A stretch of 64,000 nucleotides of DNA from Capitella teleta (taxonomy: Eukaryota; Annelida; Polychaeta; Capitellidae), in contig KB296055.1 of NCBI GenBank assembly GCA_000328365.1, positions 194,185 to 258,184 of the forward strand. The letters are read 5' to 3'. The translations under genes were made by a program, and so were the position numbers. The notes below the pieces were generated by a model. The model made no database searches and was not told the DNA's origin. It worked only from the letters and a program-made list of their open reading frames with translations. The stretch's first letter is position 1, and the number at the start of each line of letters is the position of its first letter. Positions 35,245 through 47,255 of this stretch are shown one piece after another.

Positions 35245-35965
35245 CAGAGTGGGCCAAATGTAGTCTATATCGACTCCATGCTAAAAACAAAACTATACAA
35301 GTTTTTTTTAATGTAACAATTATTCCAAACAATAACTACCTGGTAGGCTGAGTTATTCTGTGCCTATTTATGCAAAGAAATCAAACACAAAGTTGTTTTT
35401 TTAGGAGGGAGGAAGTCAGGGGAATATTTAAATGTGAGTGGTGTGTGATCGCGAAGAGAGTTAAATCATGCTGTGCTCCTGAGCAAGCATTAAGGAATGT
35501 CATCTCTGGTATGGCGCTTCAATACAAACTATGAAACTATATGCTTTGTTTGGATTTTGGAGATAAACATTAGTACTACTGTCACAACAACAGCACTCTC
35601 AAACAAAACAATAGAACGAGAGCGTTGCCTTATTTGTGCGTTCAATGAAGCTTATCCATGGTCCGGGGCCCGGTTTGCCGCCAAAAGTGGAAATATCGCG
35701 GAAAGTTGAGTGCACTCTGTTAATTGAGATAAATGGCATTAACATCGACGACATTGGAATAGAAATGATAGGAATAGTAGCATGACATATATATTAGAAT
35801 AACCATACCAAATATATATTTCTCTTACCTTTGCATGTTCCCCCCCCCTTGTTTTATTTTTATTGTGACCTGTTTTGTAACATTTTACTTGTCGGAAAAG
35901 TGCAGCGCCATTGAAAAGCATTGAAATCGTTAAGATGGAGTGGATGGACTACTTTTAACCCACTG
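35245..35965. mobile_element. CAGAGTGGGCC MITE, short copy (721 bp)
   Basis: The left end is CAGAGTGGGCCAAATGTAGT after TA (35243-35244). The right end, reversed, is CAGTGGGTTAAAAGTAGT before TA (35966-35967). It shares several internal blocks with 27032-28150. It has no transposase. TA target and CAG start fit Tc1/mariner. Confidence 0.8.
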
Positions 35966-35967
35966 TA

Positions 35968-36596
35968 TAATGGACTCACACTAAAGTGGGGCGATGCATT
36001 TTTTCTAGCTCTTGAGAGTTTGCATGGGAGTTTTGGGAGTTATATATTCGGTTGCATCAGCATGAAGCCATGGCCATAAAAATCGAAAACATTAAAAAAT
36101 ATAAATGAGAAAAATATTTATATATTTCAATTGCAAAAAGTTAATAAATCCATCTAACGTGCTTGTGCACAAAGCATATTTTATAATTATTCTGACCCAT
36201 GCTTCCTTAGAAAGCATTCAGTTAATTTCAGGCAAAAGACATTGACAATTGAATTTTTTAATGCATTTGACAAATTAACAACAGATCCTCTGATACCATA
36301 TATTTGACGTGCAATCTAGATCTATAATGTGACCAGTTTTATAGAGGGTATACAATCTTAAGCATTCATTTTAAGCAGATATGCTTAAGGAATAAATACA
36401 TGAAAATATAGAAAAGAAACTTAGTTTTATTACAGTATTATACAGAAACATTCTGACTACAACATTAGCACAAATCCGATGATAAATGGCAATAAATGGA
36501 CTAAATCAATCAATGGCAGCGAAAAATAATAATTTTAAATAAATTTTTTACCCACAAAACATAAAGCACCACAATTATAACGAACGTGCAAAGCAA
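35968..36596. other. AT-rich intergenic sequence
   Basis: Contains the 3' end of the propeller-like gene on the minus strand (TTTATT, that is AATAAA, near 36425). Nothing else is recognised. Confidence 0.5.
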
Positions 36597-39215
36597 TTAC
36601 ACCCTCTTCTGACAGCGAGTGGGTGGTCGATCGGGTGGATTCTCAGGGCTAAAATCAAGCGTAGTGAATCCGTACTTCTCATAGCAGACAGCCAGCTTCC
36701 CCGGAGGTACAAAAGCGATGGCTTGTACATCTTTGCGTTGAGTTGGTTCCTCTAGGGCAGCTTCGTGAGGACAGGGAATGTTGAATAACTTGGTGCGCTG
36801 CAGCACACTCATGCCGAACACACAGCCGGATTTCGTCCCATAGATCAATATATAATCCTCATCAGAGGGCACATGAGTCACGGCTGTCACATGATCGTCA
36901 TCGTCACCAAATAAGCCTGCGTCATCATCCTCGTCTTCGAGGAATTCCTCCGCCAATTGCTTCATCTGATCTTGAATATTGATGCAGAGAATCGTCCTCT
37001 TCTCTTTCATATTCCAGAAACTGACATTGGGTTCAAATTTATGAAAAACAGCAACAAAGTTTCCAACTAATCTGAAGTTGCGGATCTCATCCACAGGGAC
37101 CTGATACAAGAGGACAAACTCCCCTTTTTCCGTAGCTTCGCGCAAATCGTACACCTTGAGACCAGCTCTGGTGTCAGATACACCAAGGAGTGAATGCTCG
37201 TCAGTCTGCAACGCTCGTAAGAGTCCAACGCCATTCTGCACGGCTTTCCAGTCTGCAACACACTCAAGGTCATCCAAGGACAACACACGCACATGCGATT
37301 CGTCAGAGGCTGAAAGATCAATGCTTGGTTAGAAATGGAGATTCACTTTGTGACTCTTTATACCTTGTTCAGTTGAATCTTCGTTTGCTGAGGTCCAAGA
37401 TGAGATCCATGCAATGCCTCCTACAAAATGACTTCAGTTATATATCAACAGTCACAATCAATTAAGCTGAAAATGCTGATGCTATTCATGACATAAGAAA
37501 TGTTCTGATCAAAGGTAGCTCTTACTAAGATTATAAAAAGACTATTAATTAGAACTCAAAGCAAATAATTAAGTGTACCCATAACGAGGAATTTCAGTTG
37601 TGGCTCCATGATGAGAGGGGCTTTCCTGGCCAGAGGCAGTGTCTTCACGGGCGTCAACTCTCCTGAGAGAATGTCTTCCATCAGATGAACACAAACAGAC
37701 GTCTCCAGATCCATCTCCTGATAATTTATGATACAATTAATTGTTCTTTAATTTAAATCCTGACTAAAAAACCCTGATAATAAATTGGATTGTTGCAGGT
37801 CATCCACATGTCCTATATAGTAAGAGTACATGTATCTACATGAAGATACATATACGTGTTATCAGGTTTGATTCAGAGCCATTCGATTGTTTAACTCTTT
37901 GCTTCCGGAGTCCGAACATTACAACACTATAATAAGAAGAAGGGCAAGGTCAGAGGTCACGAGTATTGATCACAGGTCAGAGGTCACAAGTATTGATTAC
38001 AGAAGACAAAACAAAGAGAAAGCTCAAGAGAGAAGAAGGCCTCACTATTGATTTCCCCGGCAGGCAGCAATAAAGGCAATAATACAACTAAAAAAAATAT
38101 TCACTCAACAAAGATCAACACAATCTTTAGGCTTGGTTTGCCTGATTTCAGTGTACTCTGATGCCCACATTCTTCATTAAAACCTCACAGCACTTAAATA
38201 CATTAATCAGCATCGGCAGCAGGTGATGAATTTCATAGCTGATGATGCAGATTCTTCTCATTTGCATGAAATTATATACCGGTAGAAAAAGAAAGTCATA
38301 TTACAGACAGGTAAGTAGGTTTTAGCCATGTGCATGATGCAATAATCTCTTTGAAGTTATAGGCTTATAGCATCTAATTATTGCATTGCAGTCATGATAG
38401 AAAGTCTATTAAGTGTCTTTGATTATTCTTACTGAGCAGAACATATTGCTAATAAAACATAGTAGTGGTGCATACACAATCTTGATGCCTCAGAGGAAAG
38501 TTGTGCAAACTAAAAATATGGATTGTGACCAAATAGTAGCCTCCAGGACTAAACCAGGAAAAGCCGAACTAAATATAGATTCCACTTCGTAAAACACGAA
38601 GGTGGGGTTGCAAGTGCATCAATTAAAAAACAAAATCAAGTTATATTGCCGTTGTTAAGACTCTCAAGACAGACAATATAGCGCAAGATATAGAAACCCG
38701 TTAGGTTGACATAATTATAAGATGAAATTCCGGTTTTACTTAACACAGAAAACATTTAGACGAAGATAAGATATTTTATATTAACCTGAATATAAACAAG
38801 ATGATGAGGAGATGACCTCATTTCATGGCAGTTCATGTCGCTGTCGTTATTTGCGGTGATTATGGGCGATGAGATCTTGTTGAGAAATTCTATTTTGTTT
38901 CCACTCAACCTAAAAAGGAAATCAAATATTTAAAATGATCATAAATGAAGAATCAAATTTCTCGTGAGTGTACACAAACAAGTCAAAAGGTAGATTTAAA
39001 TATATTTAATGAGTTAATTGGAAGTATTATTTTTCATGAACTGACTTGTAGATATGGCAGCCTTGGTTTGCGATTCCAACAAAGATGTAATTTCCGTGAG
39101 ATGACATTGAAATGACCTTTGACTCTAGGGGATTAACTGTCATTTTGTACATGGCTCCCTTGAGGTTTCGTAGAATGACCCCTTCTGCTGAGAGATTCAC
39201 ACAGACGCCTTCCAT
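36597..39215 (-). CDS. Beta-propeller-like protein, orphan (5 exons, 400 aa)
   Basis: Exons from 5' to 3': 39046-39215, 38786-38909, 37579-37717, 37364-37420, 36597-37309; phases agree (1,203 nt). The protein is full of short beta-strand pairs typical of WD40-like blades: Y-I-F-V-G-I-A-N-Q-G-C-H-I-Y, L-K-V-Y-D-L-R-E-A, F-V-A-V-F-H-K-F-E-P-N-V-S-F-W-N-M, Y-I-L-I-Y-G-T-K-S-G-C-V-F-G-M. An acidic insert (E-D-E-D-D-D-A-G-L-F-G-D-D-D-D) lies at about 300-315. There is no signal peptide or membrane segment, so it is probably an intracellular scaffold. I do not recognise the family. At 400 aa it is long enough for one six- or seven-bladed propeller. Confidence 0.75.
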
Positions 39216-40044
39216 GGTGACCTGCCGAGAGCCAAAGAATAATTAAGAAGTGAAAAAGAAAAATGCTAATCAATTATGGTCTGAGCATAAGTTCCACATA
39301 GAAAGTGTGCAGCTGCGCAATGATGGTGAGAGAATTTCCGTGATTGTAACAGCTTAGAACTAGAAAAGTAAACCAGTGACAGAAATAGACTGTACTCTTA
39401 CATCAAGATGCAAAAAAAACAGTGCTTTTATACCTGTTCTTCCATTATGTTGCATTCAGGTGCAACTAGGAGCTATGTATTGAAGCAGCAAGCAATCATG
39501 TGCTCAATATAATGCCTCAGAGCTGAGCTGAATGCTCTGCATAATTTAGATCTTGGTTAAGGGCGCTATCACATGCGTAAAAGCATTGCGTACATTGATT
39601 TCAGAGGAGGGTAAAAAAGAGTAATGGGAAATAAGCATGAGATTGTGACATTTCAGAATGTTAATGGTCCTCTATCTAAATAAATAAGTTTCAGTGTATT
39701 ACTTGCTTTCATAATAATTAGAGAGTAGTGCATTTTGGTATATAAATGTTGAGCATTCTTCCGCCAGCATCATAGTGAAAATTGGATGATCTCAAAATAT
39801 AATAATAATACAAAATTAAACGGCTGAAAATTATTCTTAATCGATGGCATCCAGGGAAGCCAGTCTGTTGCCCCGGTTACAATGGGACTTCACAAGAATA
39901 CAGCGTTAATTATCACCTCTAGTTCGATCAACTTTCTCGTCATTACCGATCATAATGTGTGTCCATATCGCCACTTCTCTATTGATCAACAGGAAAGTGG
40001 CTGTGGACTCACCAGGATATTTTTATTGCTTCAAATCTGTTTAA
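39216..40044. other. Upstream region of the propeller gene, no gene seen
   Basis: No exon or repeat was recognised. The promoter of the minus-strand propeller gene should lie here. Confidence 0.4.
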
Positions 40045-40805
40045 TAGGGATGTACGGAGTTCCAGGTTCCAACTCCTGCTGCTATAATGAAGTAAAAGCG
40101 ACTGGTGCCGACTCAGAAACTTTGAGCTTTGTTCCTCCAATTGATTACATAATCCCTCTGATCTCCTAATTAATTGGTTGGTTATCGCAACATTCATAGC
40201 TTTATAAAAAAACGCTCAAGTGTGAATGGGTTGATCACTTGTTCAATGACCAACAACACACAAGAAAAGTCGGATACCTTAAGCAAACATTGCATGGAGG
40301 TAGCGTCGGTGATGAAACGTTGTCAGTATGCAATATGCATGCCCTGTTTGCCAGTGCTTGTTTAGTGTACACACTGCACAGTGTTCACTTTTATTGCATC
40401 AATAATATGAAATCAAATCCAATTGCAGTTTACATCATCACATTTGGTTAACCATCATGAAATAGCCAAATATCATAGCCCATTCACGGACAACCCTTAA
40501 TTTGCACAAAAGTCTTCATTTAGTATCATTGATTGAGTAATTTGCGATCAGCAAAAGATGCGTCAGTGAAAAATATCTGGGTTACTCCTTGTTGCTACTT
40601 CATCCAATTAAGTTATGAGACCACCAATGGCACCATGCATTTGAATTTGATGACAGGTGTTCAGGGTCATTTTTGTTGTATTTTCTATTTATTTACTTTT
40701 TTAATAGGACTCTTAATTGTTCCGGGTTTTGGTCCGGTTCCGGCCGGAGCAAACCCCTTCTCTCTCTTCCGGGTTCCAGCAAATTCTAAGTTCCGTATAT
40801 CCCTA
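40045..40805. mobile_element. hAT MITE (761 bp), Ac-like TAGGGATG ends
   Basis: The left end is TAGGGATGTACGGAGTTCC and the right end, reversed, TAGGGATATACGGAACTTAG. The 8-bp flanks are CTGTTTAA (40037-40044) and CTGTTCAA (40806-40813), one mismatch. Sub-terminal GGTTCC/GGAACC words recur. There is no transposase. Confidence 0.83.
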
Positions 40806-41854
40806 CTGTTCAATACATGTAGGTATCATATAATTCAATCAATTAATCATTAAATACCATGTCTGAACAGTCTCATGATTCATGACCCATATTATTTTTA
40901 CTTACACCTGGCTGTGCACGTCACCAAGGAAATTAATCTTAAAATAATAATAATATATATAAAAGCAATACATCCATATAAACATTCATATAGCACAATT
41001 TTAATTAACACTAGTCTGACTAGAAGTTGAACAAAAAACTGGTGATGTTCATGGTCATGGTGGATATATATATACAAACTTTAAATAAACATCATGATCA
41101 TTGTCGTCAACGAATACCCGAATAAATAGACACATCCCAAATGTGTTCATCGTAGAGCAAATTAAAGGCATTCCATCCTCACTAAGTCACTGTCTCAAGT
41201 GTTGATTGAGTATTGATTCATAAATAATAATTACGTATAGTGTATACACTAATAATTATACACTACGTACAGTAACAGTTCTTAATTAAATGTAGGCCTA
41301 TTCAATTAGTGGAACAACGTATTGATTGGGACGACGTAGGTGACTAACCGGTATAGATGAACACACGACAACAATTCCGTAATTTCGATCCACACGAGTG
41401 CATTCAGAGAAAAGGCGCCATCGAGTCGATCGACCACGTCCGAAGCATGGAGGGCGTTGTTTACATGAAAAATGGGGGCGATAATAGATGACAGGTGAAC
41501 AGTGGTGAACTAGCTGATAAAAATAAGCTGCTTGAGGCCGGTACTACGAAACGATATCCACAATGCTGCGGCTTCTAAATGAAAATGCCACAGAAATCAA
41601 TAACCATGTGGCACTGTCAGACAACGCTTCATTCAGGGAGTCTGAGAACGTGTCCAAACTTGCTCACTATGTGAAGACCATTTGGTTTGTTTGACTTGTT
41701 GCCCTGCGCAACGAGGCAACCAAAAATGGTATCGACAGGATCGGGATTTGTTTTGGCGGGTAGCGGTCATCGTTGTGACACGTGGTCGTGCTGCACAGTG
41801 GCGTATTTACCATTGCGCAAATTGGGCGCGAGCCCCCCCCCTCCGCCCCAGCAA

Positions 41855-41886
<32 letters not shown>

Positions 41887-42058
41887 AAAGAAAAAAAAAA
41901 TTGAAAAAAAAGGTAGACTTATGCCAGATCGCGCTTGAGCTCTTTCATAGTGTAATCACCGGTAATTGAATCCTTAAGGATTATGGAGAGTTCAATGGTT
42001 GATTGTTTTGACACTTGATTCTCGTCTCATTCATGATGTAATTGCTTTTCTTTCTTAA
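40806..42058. other. Mostly non-coding; one possible first exon and A-rich tract
   Basis: At 41563-41683 (+) an ATG opens a 40-codon frame (M-L-R-L-L-N-E-N-A-T-E-I-N-N) that ends at a GTTTGT donor-like site. It reads like protein, but no partner exon was found. A C-rich then A-rich run (41833-41912) creates spurious lysine-rich frames. The rest is AT-rich. Confidence 0.3.
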
Positions 42059-42297
42059 AGGGAGGGAGAACTGGTTAAAAATAGACTTTGAGTCGTTACT
42101 TGATGCACCAAAAATGATTCCTATGCCTGGCCCACACAAGGAATATCATCGCTAACGATTTCGCTGGAGATATATGGCTAATTAGGCGTGACGTCAGACG
42201 CTGTGATGAAACACCGAGTTGTCCATCTTTTACAATGGGCTTCATCATATCAGCGTGTCCTGCGACTAAACCCCTGGATATTTTTTTTTATTTTCTT
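42059..42297 (-). mobile_element. TTRA-MITE copy 3, truncated
   Basis: Begins after TTAA (42055-42058) with AGGGAGGGAGAACTGG. It matches the right third of copies 1 and 2 in reverse complement up to about 42297, where homology stops. The other end is missing. Confidence 0.8.
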
Positions 42298-42359
42298 CAG
42301 GGCTTCAGTGTAAATGGGTGTATTATTATGATTACTTGTTAGTGCAGGACAACACAAAT

Positions 42360-42445
42360 AGTGAAACAAAACAAATATAAACAACAAAAATCAAAAACAA
42401 AAACAAAACAAAAACAAAAACAACAAAACAAAAATGAAATGAAAT
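42360..42445. repeat. (CAAAA)n-rich low-complexity tract
   Basis: CAAAAA/ACAAAA units lie directly before the THAP element. Confidence 0.85.
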
Positions 42446-42656
42446 ACCCAAAGACTCTCTATTAAGATGGACGCGCCGCTCGACTTCCAAGCGGCTGAGC
42501 TTTAACTGCGAGCAGCCGACGGCTATCGAGCGCTGGACACTTCCGGTTTCGTCAGTTGATCGTCAACAATAGCGCAAGTTCGTCTCTTCGTCTGTGTCTT
42601 CGCCTCGTTTCTCTGAAAATTTCAAACTTCAACTTCGACTCTGTCTTCTACCAATC

Positions 42657-43144
42657 ATGGGGGAGAATTGCGGGGTGCATGGCTGTAGCCTCAATCGCCG
42701 AAGAGCCACTAAGGTCATCTCCTTTCACGATATTTTGCGGATCAAAGGGGAGGAGTTCCCTTGTTCCATCTCTTGGGAGAGAATTCTAACGAGAGAAACT
42801 TAAGATGAAATCACGCAAGCACCTTTACATATGCTCTCGACATTTTGAGGAAAACCCAACCCAATCTTGTACCAGTTCGGGTGAGTTATTTAAATTTCGG
42901 TACAAATATTCATGTTATTTCATATGCATGAGCTTAGTTGACTATTGCTTTGTGCCTAGGTATATATATATATATATATATAATTATAAATAATTATCTG
43001 CATTTGCAGTTATCAAGAAAACAAGCTGCGGATCCAACGATGCTTGGCTTTGCAGATGCCGGCAAAGGGCAACACAAGAGGAGCCAAAAGGACAACGGAT
43101 CCAGTTGTCTTTTCTTCAAGCCCCATCAAGAGGAGGACTACTGA
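42657..43144 (+). pseudogene. THAP zinc-finger ORF of the transposon
   Basis: M-G-E-N-C-G-V-H-G-C-S-L-N starts the C2CH finger (C-x4-C). W-E-R-I-L follows, then, in another frame from about 42805, Y-I-C-S-R-H-F-E-E-N-P supplies the C-x2-H half. A frame change near 42800 separates the two halves unless splicing bridges them. A donor near 42880 (GGTGAG) and an acceptor near 43009 (TTTGCAG) would add a short C-terminal exon ending at 43144. THAP domains bind the transposon ends. Confidence 0.6.
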
Positions 43145-43290
43145 AAACTGATTGATCACTTTTTATTGCATCGTTTTTTTCCCCACATAATATAAAAGAA
43201 TGAAAGTAAGACAAAATTATTATCGTTTTGGTTTCTGCTTTATTTCAAAAATCCCATCAAATAAATAAAGTGAAAAAATAATACTTGTAA

Positions 43291-44340
43291 TTATAAATGA
43301 TGGAAAAATATGGTTATAAATCTATAATGTTCTCTTGTCTGCGAGCTTGACTCGCAAAGCCTTTCCTTTGCCGTTACAAGTTTGTTTTTTTTTTTTAATA
43401 TCTCCAAGAACAAGAAGCATTCATGGTGGCACATATTTTCATGAAAAGGTCTCATAATATCGTTCATGACTCTGTCATCCAGGTCAGAGATGGGCGACTC
43501 CTCAGGCAATTCTGTTGTCATGACTTCTGCGCTGAAGAGGCCTGCTGACTTCAGGCTTGTTTTAGACTTCTGATATGCAATTCGCATAAGGGGCTCCAGC
43601 GCCTCAACAGGGGTTAACAGCCCTCCTTTTGACTTGACCGCAATGAGTGATGGTCTCGGGCCTTTCTTTTTTTCGTGGCTGATGAGGCCCTTAATGACAT
43701 CCAGGTCATCACTTTGATTAGAGCGAGCATACCGCTTCTTCAACTTGTGGAGAACGGCTCCAGTTATGTACATAATGATCTCACTCTGATGGTCAGTTAC
43801 AGTCTCAGTGTTGGCGTCTTTGGATTGGGAGCAAAGTTTGCTGGTCGAGTGACGATGTCCTCACAGAACTGGAGTGCTACTTGGAGGACAGCCACAGAAT
43901 TAATGCTGTGATTAATGATGCACATGTCTTGAATTTTCTGAGATGTAAGAAAGCAGTGCACCTGTGCCCATGGGCAGGCTGAGGCTCTTGAAATGCTTTC
44001 CAGCTCCTCAATCCGGCTTTCGAAGTGATTCAAATGCTCTGTAAAAGAAATCAAATACCTTTTTAGCATGTTCCATAGTAATGTATCCATCACAGGTCGG
44101 TATATAATTACTTAACTCACCCAAACAATTGACGAAATCTTGGTCCATGCAGTGATGAAGAAATATTTCTGTACTGCGTTTTCATCGTCTCCAAGATTTC
44201 TCGAAATCAACCTCTTCTAAGGCAAAGATCGTCCTCAAAGGATATTTCACAGCTTGTTAGGGCGAATGCATCGTCATCTTGGCTTTCAATGAAGTCAATT
44301 ACACCATTCAGGTCCATTTTCGGTGGTTTAGAGTCGAATA
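43291..44340 (-). pseudogene. Transposase-like fragments (P/THAP9-type C-terminus)
   Basis: Two minus-strand open stretches lie at 43797-44093 and 43291-43773, with a shorter one starting M-D-L-N-G-V-I-D-F-I-E near 44319. The last contains Y-I-T-G-A-V-L-H-K-L-K-K-R and later K-G-G-L-L-T-P, matching the Y-I-A-G-Y-V-x-R-K-L ... G-G-L-x-x-P-S pattern near the end of P-element-like transposases. Stops and frame changes separate the pieces, and the catalytic core is not recognisable. The orientation is opposite to the THAP ORF. Confidence 0.55.
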
Positions 44341-44649
44341 ATAGAGAAAAGCTGGCCTTTCTCTTTCTTTTTTCAGTGGAGTCAACGAGCGGAAAATAAC
44401 AATAGCAGAAGACCGGAAGTTATTAACACTCGACCAGCCACTTAGCGTGCGTTGGGTAACTGTTTATGCTGGCGCCTATGAGAGCGGCGCGTCCATCTTA
44501 ATAGAGAGTCTTTGAATGGAATAATATAATGAAAGGAAGTTTACGATATCACGTAAATAAATGTACAAGCTCATGGCAGCAATGAGTCATCCTTTGCGAT
44601 GGCACATTAAAAAAAAAGGCAAATTAAGACATAGGTCAGCAAATAATTG

Positions 44650-46190
44650 TCGTTCGGCATCATTTATGGCACAGTCTTTCAACGCATGCTGTTCGTTCTG
44701 AACAACAAGACACTCACTCAGAGCAAACTCTCTCTTCGGCTCGTTTTCTCAGCCATCGTCCACGTTCAATGGCAAGATTGTGAGAGGACAAGCGAAATCT
44801 TGTTGTCGTCAGTCTCGGGTATTCTTTGACATTTAAGTCTGTGTACATCTCAGGTGTCTTCAGTTCTGGGTTCATCAGGTTACAGTACGTGCGGTACTTG
44901 GTTATTGTTGATGTTCTTGCTTTTTCTTTCAGGATTTGGTTTTCATGGTCGTAATCATGTTGATCCAGGCTTCTGATGTGCCGTGCACACGGTGTGTTTG
45001 CTGACCGACACTTCTCTAAAGTAAACATGAGAGGGTCGTCAGTTAAATCAGATCTTTCATCAATGAAATTCTCAAGGGTCTTCTTCTGGAGTGACTTGGC
45101 TTTGTTTACAACCGAGGGCAGACCTTAAATAAAACACAAATCACCAGCGGTTGTTTTCCTGACTCAAAGCAGTGTTCTCACAGATCGCATGTACATAGCG
45201 TTGGCGGTTTTAATCGCTGCTAATCCGAGCCAGGACTCAATGCCGTACAAAATGGAGGAAACAAGGGCCGCTGATCACACCTTCTCTTTAACTTTGAATG
45301 GAGCGTTGCGGCTCTTCTTGATAAAAGCTTTGAACTTGATAACGTGGCACATCTTTCTTGAACATTGTTCGTTGATGGCGTTTTTCAAGTTTGCATCCTG
45401 TGTAAAGATGCACCCAAGGTAAGTGTAGGATGAACAATTTTCTATGGTCCATCCACTTTCAAAGATTCCCTATCTTCAGCCGCGCCATTTATAGCCATAA
45501 ATTGCGTCTTTGCTTGATTGATCATCATTCCTGATGAGGTGCAAAACTCTATGAGGACACGAATCTTTTCTTCTGTTTGCTTGCAACTGGTCGCTAGTAG
45601 CACCGTATCATCCATCAACATCAAAACATGCATCCATTTGAGGTATCCGGCTGGTTGGCATTCCTCTTTCAAGTTTCTAATCATATCGTTCACCAAAAGG
45701 TTGAGTAACAGGCAAGACGTTGGTAATCCTTGACGTACTCCTACGGAGGCTGTTATTGTGGCAGATTTGAATATCATCTTGGTAGTTTTGTGATTACAGC
45801 CAGAGTGTGAACCATTGTTGTCCCACATCCTAGGGCAAGGAGTCTTTGAAGGAGTAGTTGTCGAGGCACCCGGTCGTATGCTTTAGAAAAATCCACGAAT
45901 ACCAAGTAGAGTTTATTCTTATTGTGTTTGGCATAGTCGATCCAGAGTCTCAATGTTATCAGATGCTCTGTGCATCCTCTTCCAGGTTGCGATCCGGCTT
46001 GCTCTCTATCAGGTTTAACCCACAAGGAAAAATGTTTGTTAAGGATGACATCATAAAGTTTTGCAAGGGAATCCATGAGAGAAATCCCTCTGTAGTTACC
46101 AAAAGTAACTACATCTGAATCACCAATGTCTTGAGCTAAACCCTGGACCAGAGCATACGTAAGTCAACCTTACCGAATAATTAAGGCTTA
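44650..46190 (-). mobile_element. LINE fragment: reverse transcriptase to 3' region
   Basis: Minus-strand reading shows the RT blocks in order: N-Y-R-G-I-S-L (46100), Q-A-G-S-Q-P-G-R-G-C-T-E-H-L, L-V-F-V-D-F-S-K-A-Y-D-R-V-P-R (45900), G-V-R-Q-G-L-P-T-S-C (45740), L-M-D-D-T-V-L-L-A (45610), then a C-terminal region with N-L-A-I-E-R-G-R-W near 44770. The catalytic F/Y-x-D-D is M-D-D here. Frame breaks separate the blocks. The clade is uncertain (RTE- or I-like). The endonuclease half is missing. Confidence 0.8.
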
Positions 46191-46216
46191 TTAAGCGCAG
46201 TGCCGGATTACCGTAC

Positions 46217-46340
46217 ACATAATACAGGGGTCAGCAAACTTGTCTCGGATAGGGGCCGAATACAAGATTTGAAGTAAACTATGGGGCCAGACAGTAAAAA
46301 GTAGGAGTTGAGTAGCCTCGACAGAACGAGTGCCCAAGGC
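46217..46340. mobile_element. hAT left-end fragment
   Basis: CAGGGGTCAGCAAACTTG followed by a GGGGCCG-rich block is the classic hAT-type 5' end. No matching right end was found downstream, so the element is truncated or its other end has decayed. Confidence 0.45.
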
Positions 46341-47255
46341 GCGAAACAAATTATTGGAGGGGCATTTATGCTAGTGAACTACAGGCAATTAATGGAGTTG
46401 GTTTGTTACCTATTCTACGAAAATTAAATATATCGATACAAAGCAAGGAGTGATGTTGATCAATCTTTGAAATTAAAGAATCGATATCAGGCTCAATAGT
46501 CGTCACAGATGTAAGTATAGCGTCATTCAAATGATTGTCAAATGAGATCGCAGTCGGTATGTTGCTGGCTTCGTGAATCAAGACGGCAAGAGTGAAGGGA
46601 CCGTTATGCAGGATTCTTTTTCATCCGATTGATGGCTGCTGTTTTCTTGGAGGTACTAGTACTCATGGACAGATACATGCCTGTGTGCATGGTCCTTAGT
46701 AAAATGGTGTCGAATTTTGTATTCTTTCATCATTGATACAATTTTGGAGCAGAACAGATAATGTGGCTGCTCGAAGCATGCAATGAAGAAATACTTCTCT
46801 GCCCAAGTATTGTTAAACAGGTAGCGTCACCATCATTTGGTTCCAACTTTTTACCACCATCTTATTACATAATGCCTCAGATTTCGAATTACGCTATTTT
46901 CGACATCTGGCGTGCACGGGACACAGCGTAAATGACGTCCAAATGTGAGCTCATAAATATTTATGACGTCATCGTGTCGTCACGGGTGGTACTCGAACTT
47001 ATTCTCTCACAGCAACAGCATATGTTTTAGCATGCGGAAAGATCTGCGTGACAGCAGTCCACTCTACATAAGGGATGCGTATATCGAAAATGAGTGTGGG
47101 ATAACACGTACGATATAGTCAAAGATGTGGAAATCATCGAAATGTGTTGAAGAATTCGCTAACCAACTGAGTACTTCCCCCGAAAAACTGCAAATAAACA
47201 CACACACAACAACAACAACACATAAGTAGCACACTCTAGTCTACGAACGCGGGTT
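46341..47255. other. Unassigned repeat-rich sequence
   Basis: No gene is recognised. A minus-strand open frame at 46366-46581 has no known motif. (CAA)n/(ACA)n units lie near 47200-47220. Confidence 0.35.

Larger units (their letters stand above)
42449..44514. mobile_element. THAP-domain DNA transposon (2,066 bp), 33-bp perfect TIRs
   Basis: The first 33 bases (starting CAAAGACTCTCTATTAAGAT) are exactly inverted at 44482-44514. The interior has a THAP zinc-finger ORF on + and transposase-like fragments on -, converging near 43.2 kb. A THAP finger plus a P-transposase/THAP9-like C-terminal motif points to the P-element or a related THAP-bearing superfamily (Kolobok and ISL2EU also carry THAP). 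No clear target duplication was found: the left flank reads GAAATACC and the right AATGGAAT. The perfect ends suggest recent activity or gene conversion; the coding parts look damaged. Confidence 0.82.

Noticed and set aside
41687-41969. Lysine-rich open frames
   Set aside because: They are translations of a C-rich/A-rich simple tract, not proteins.
46366-46581. 71-codon minus-strand ORF
   Set aside because: No recognisable motif, surrounded by transposon debris, no splice context.
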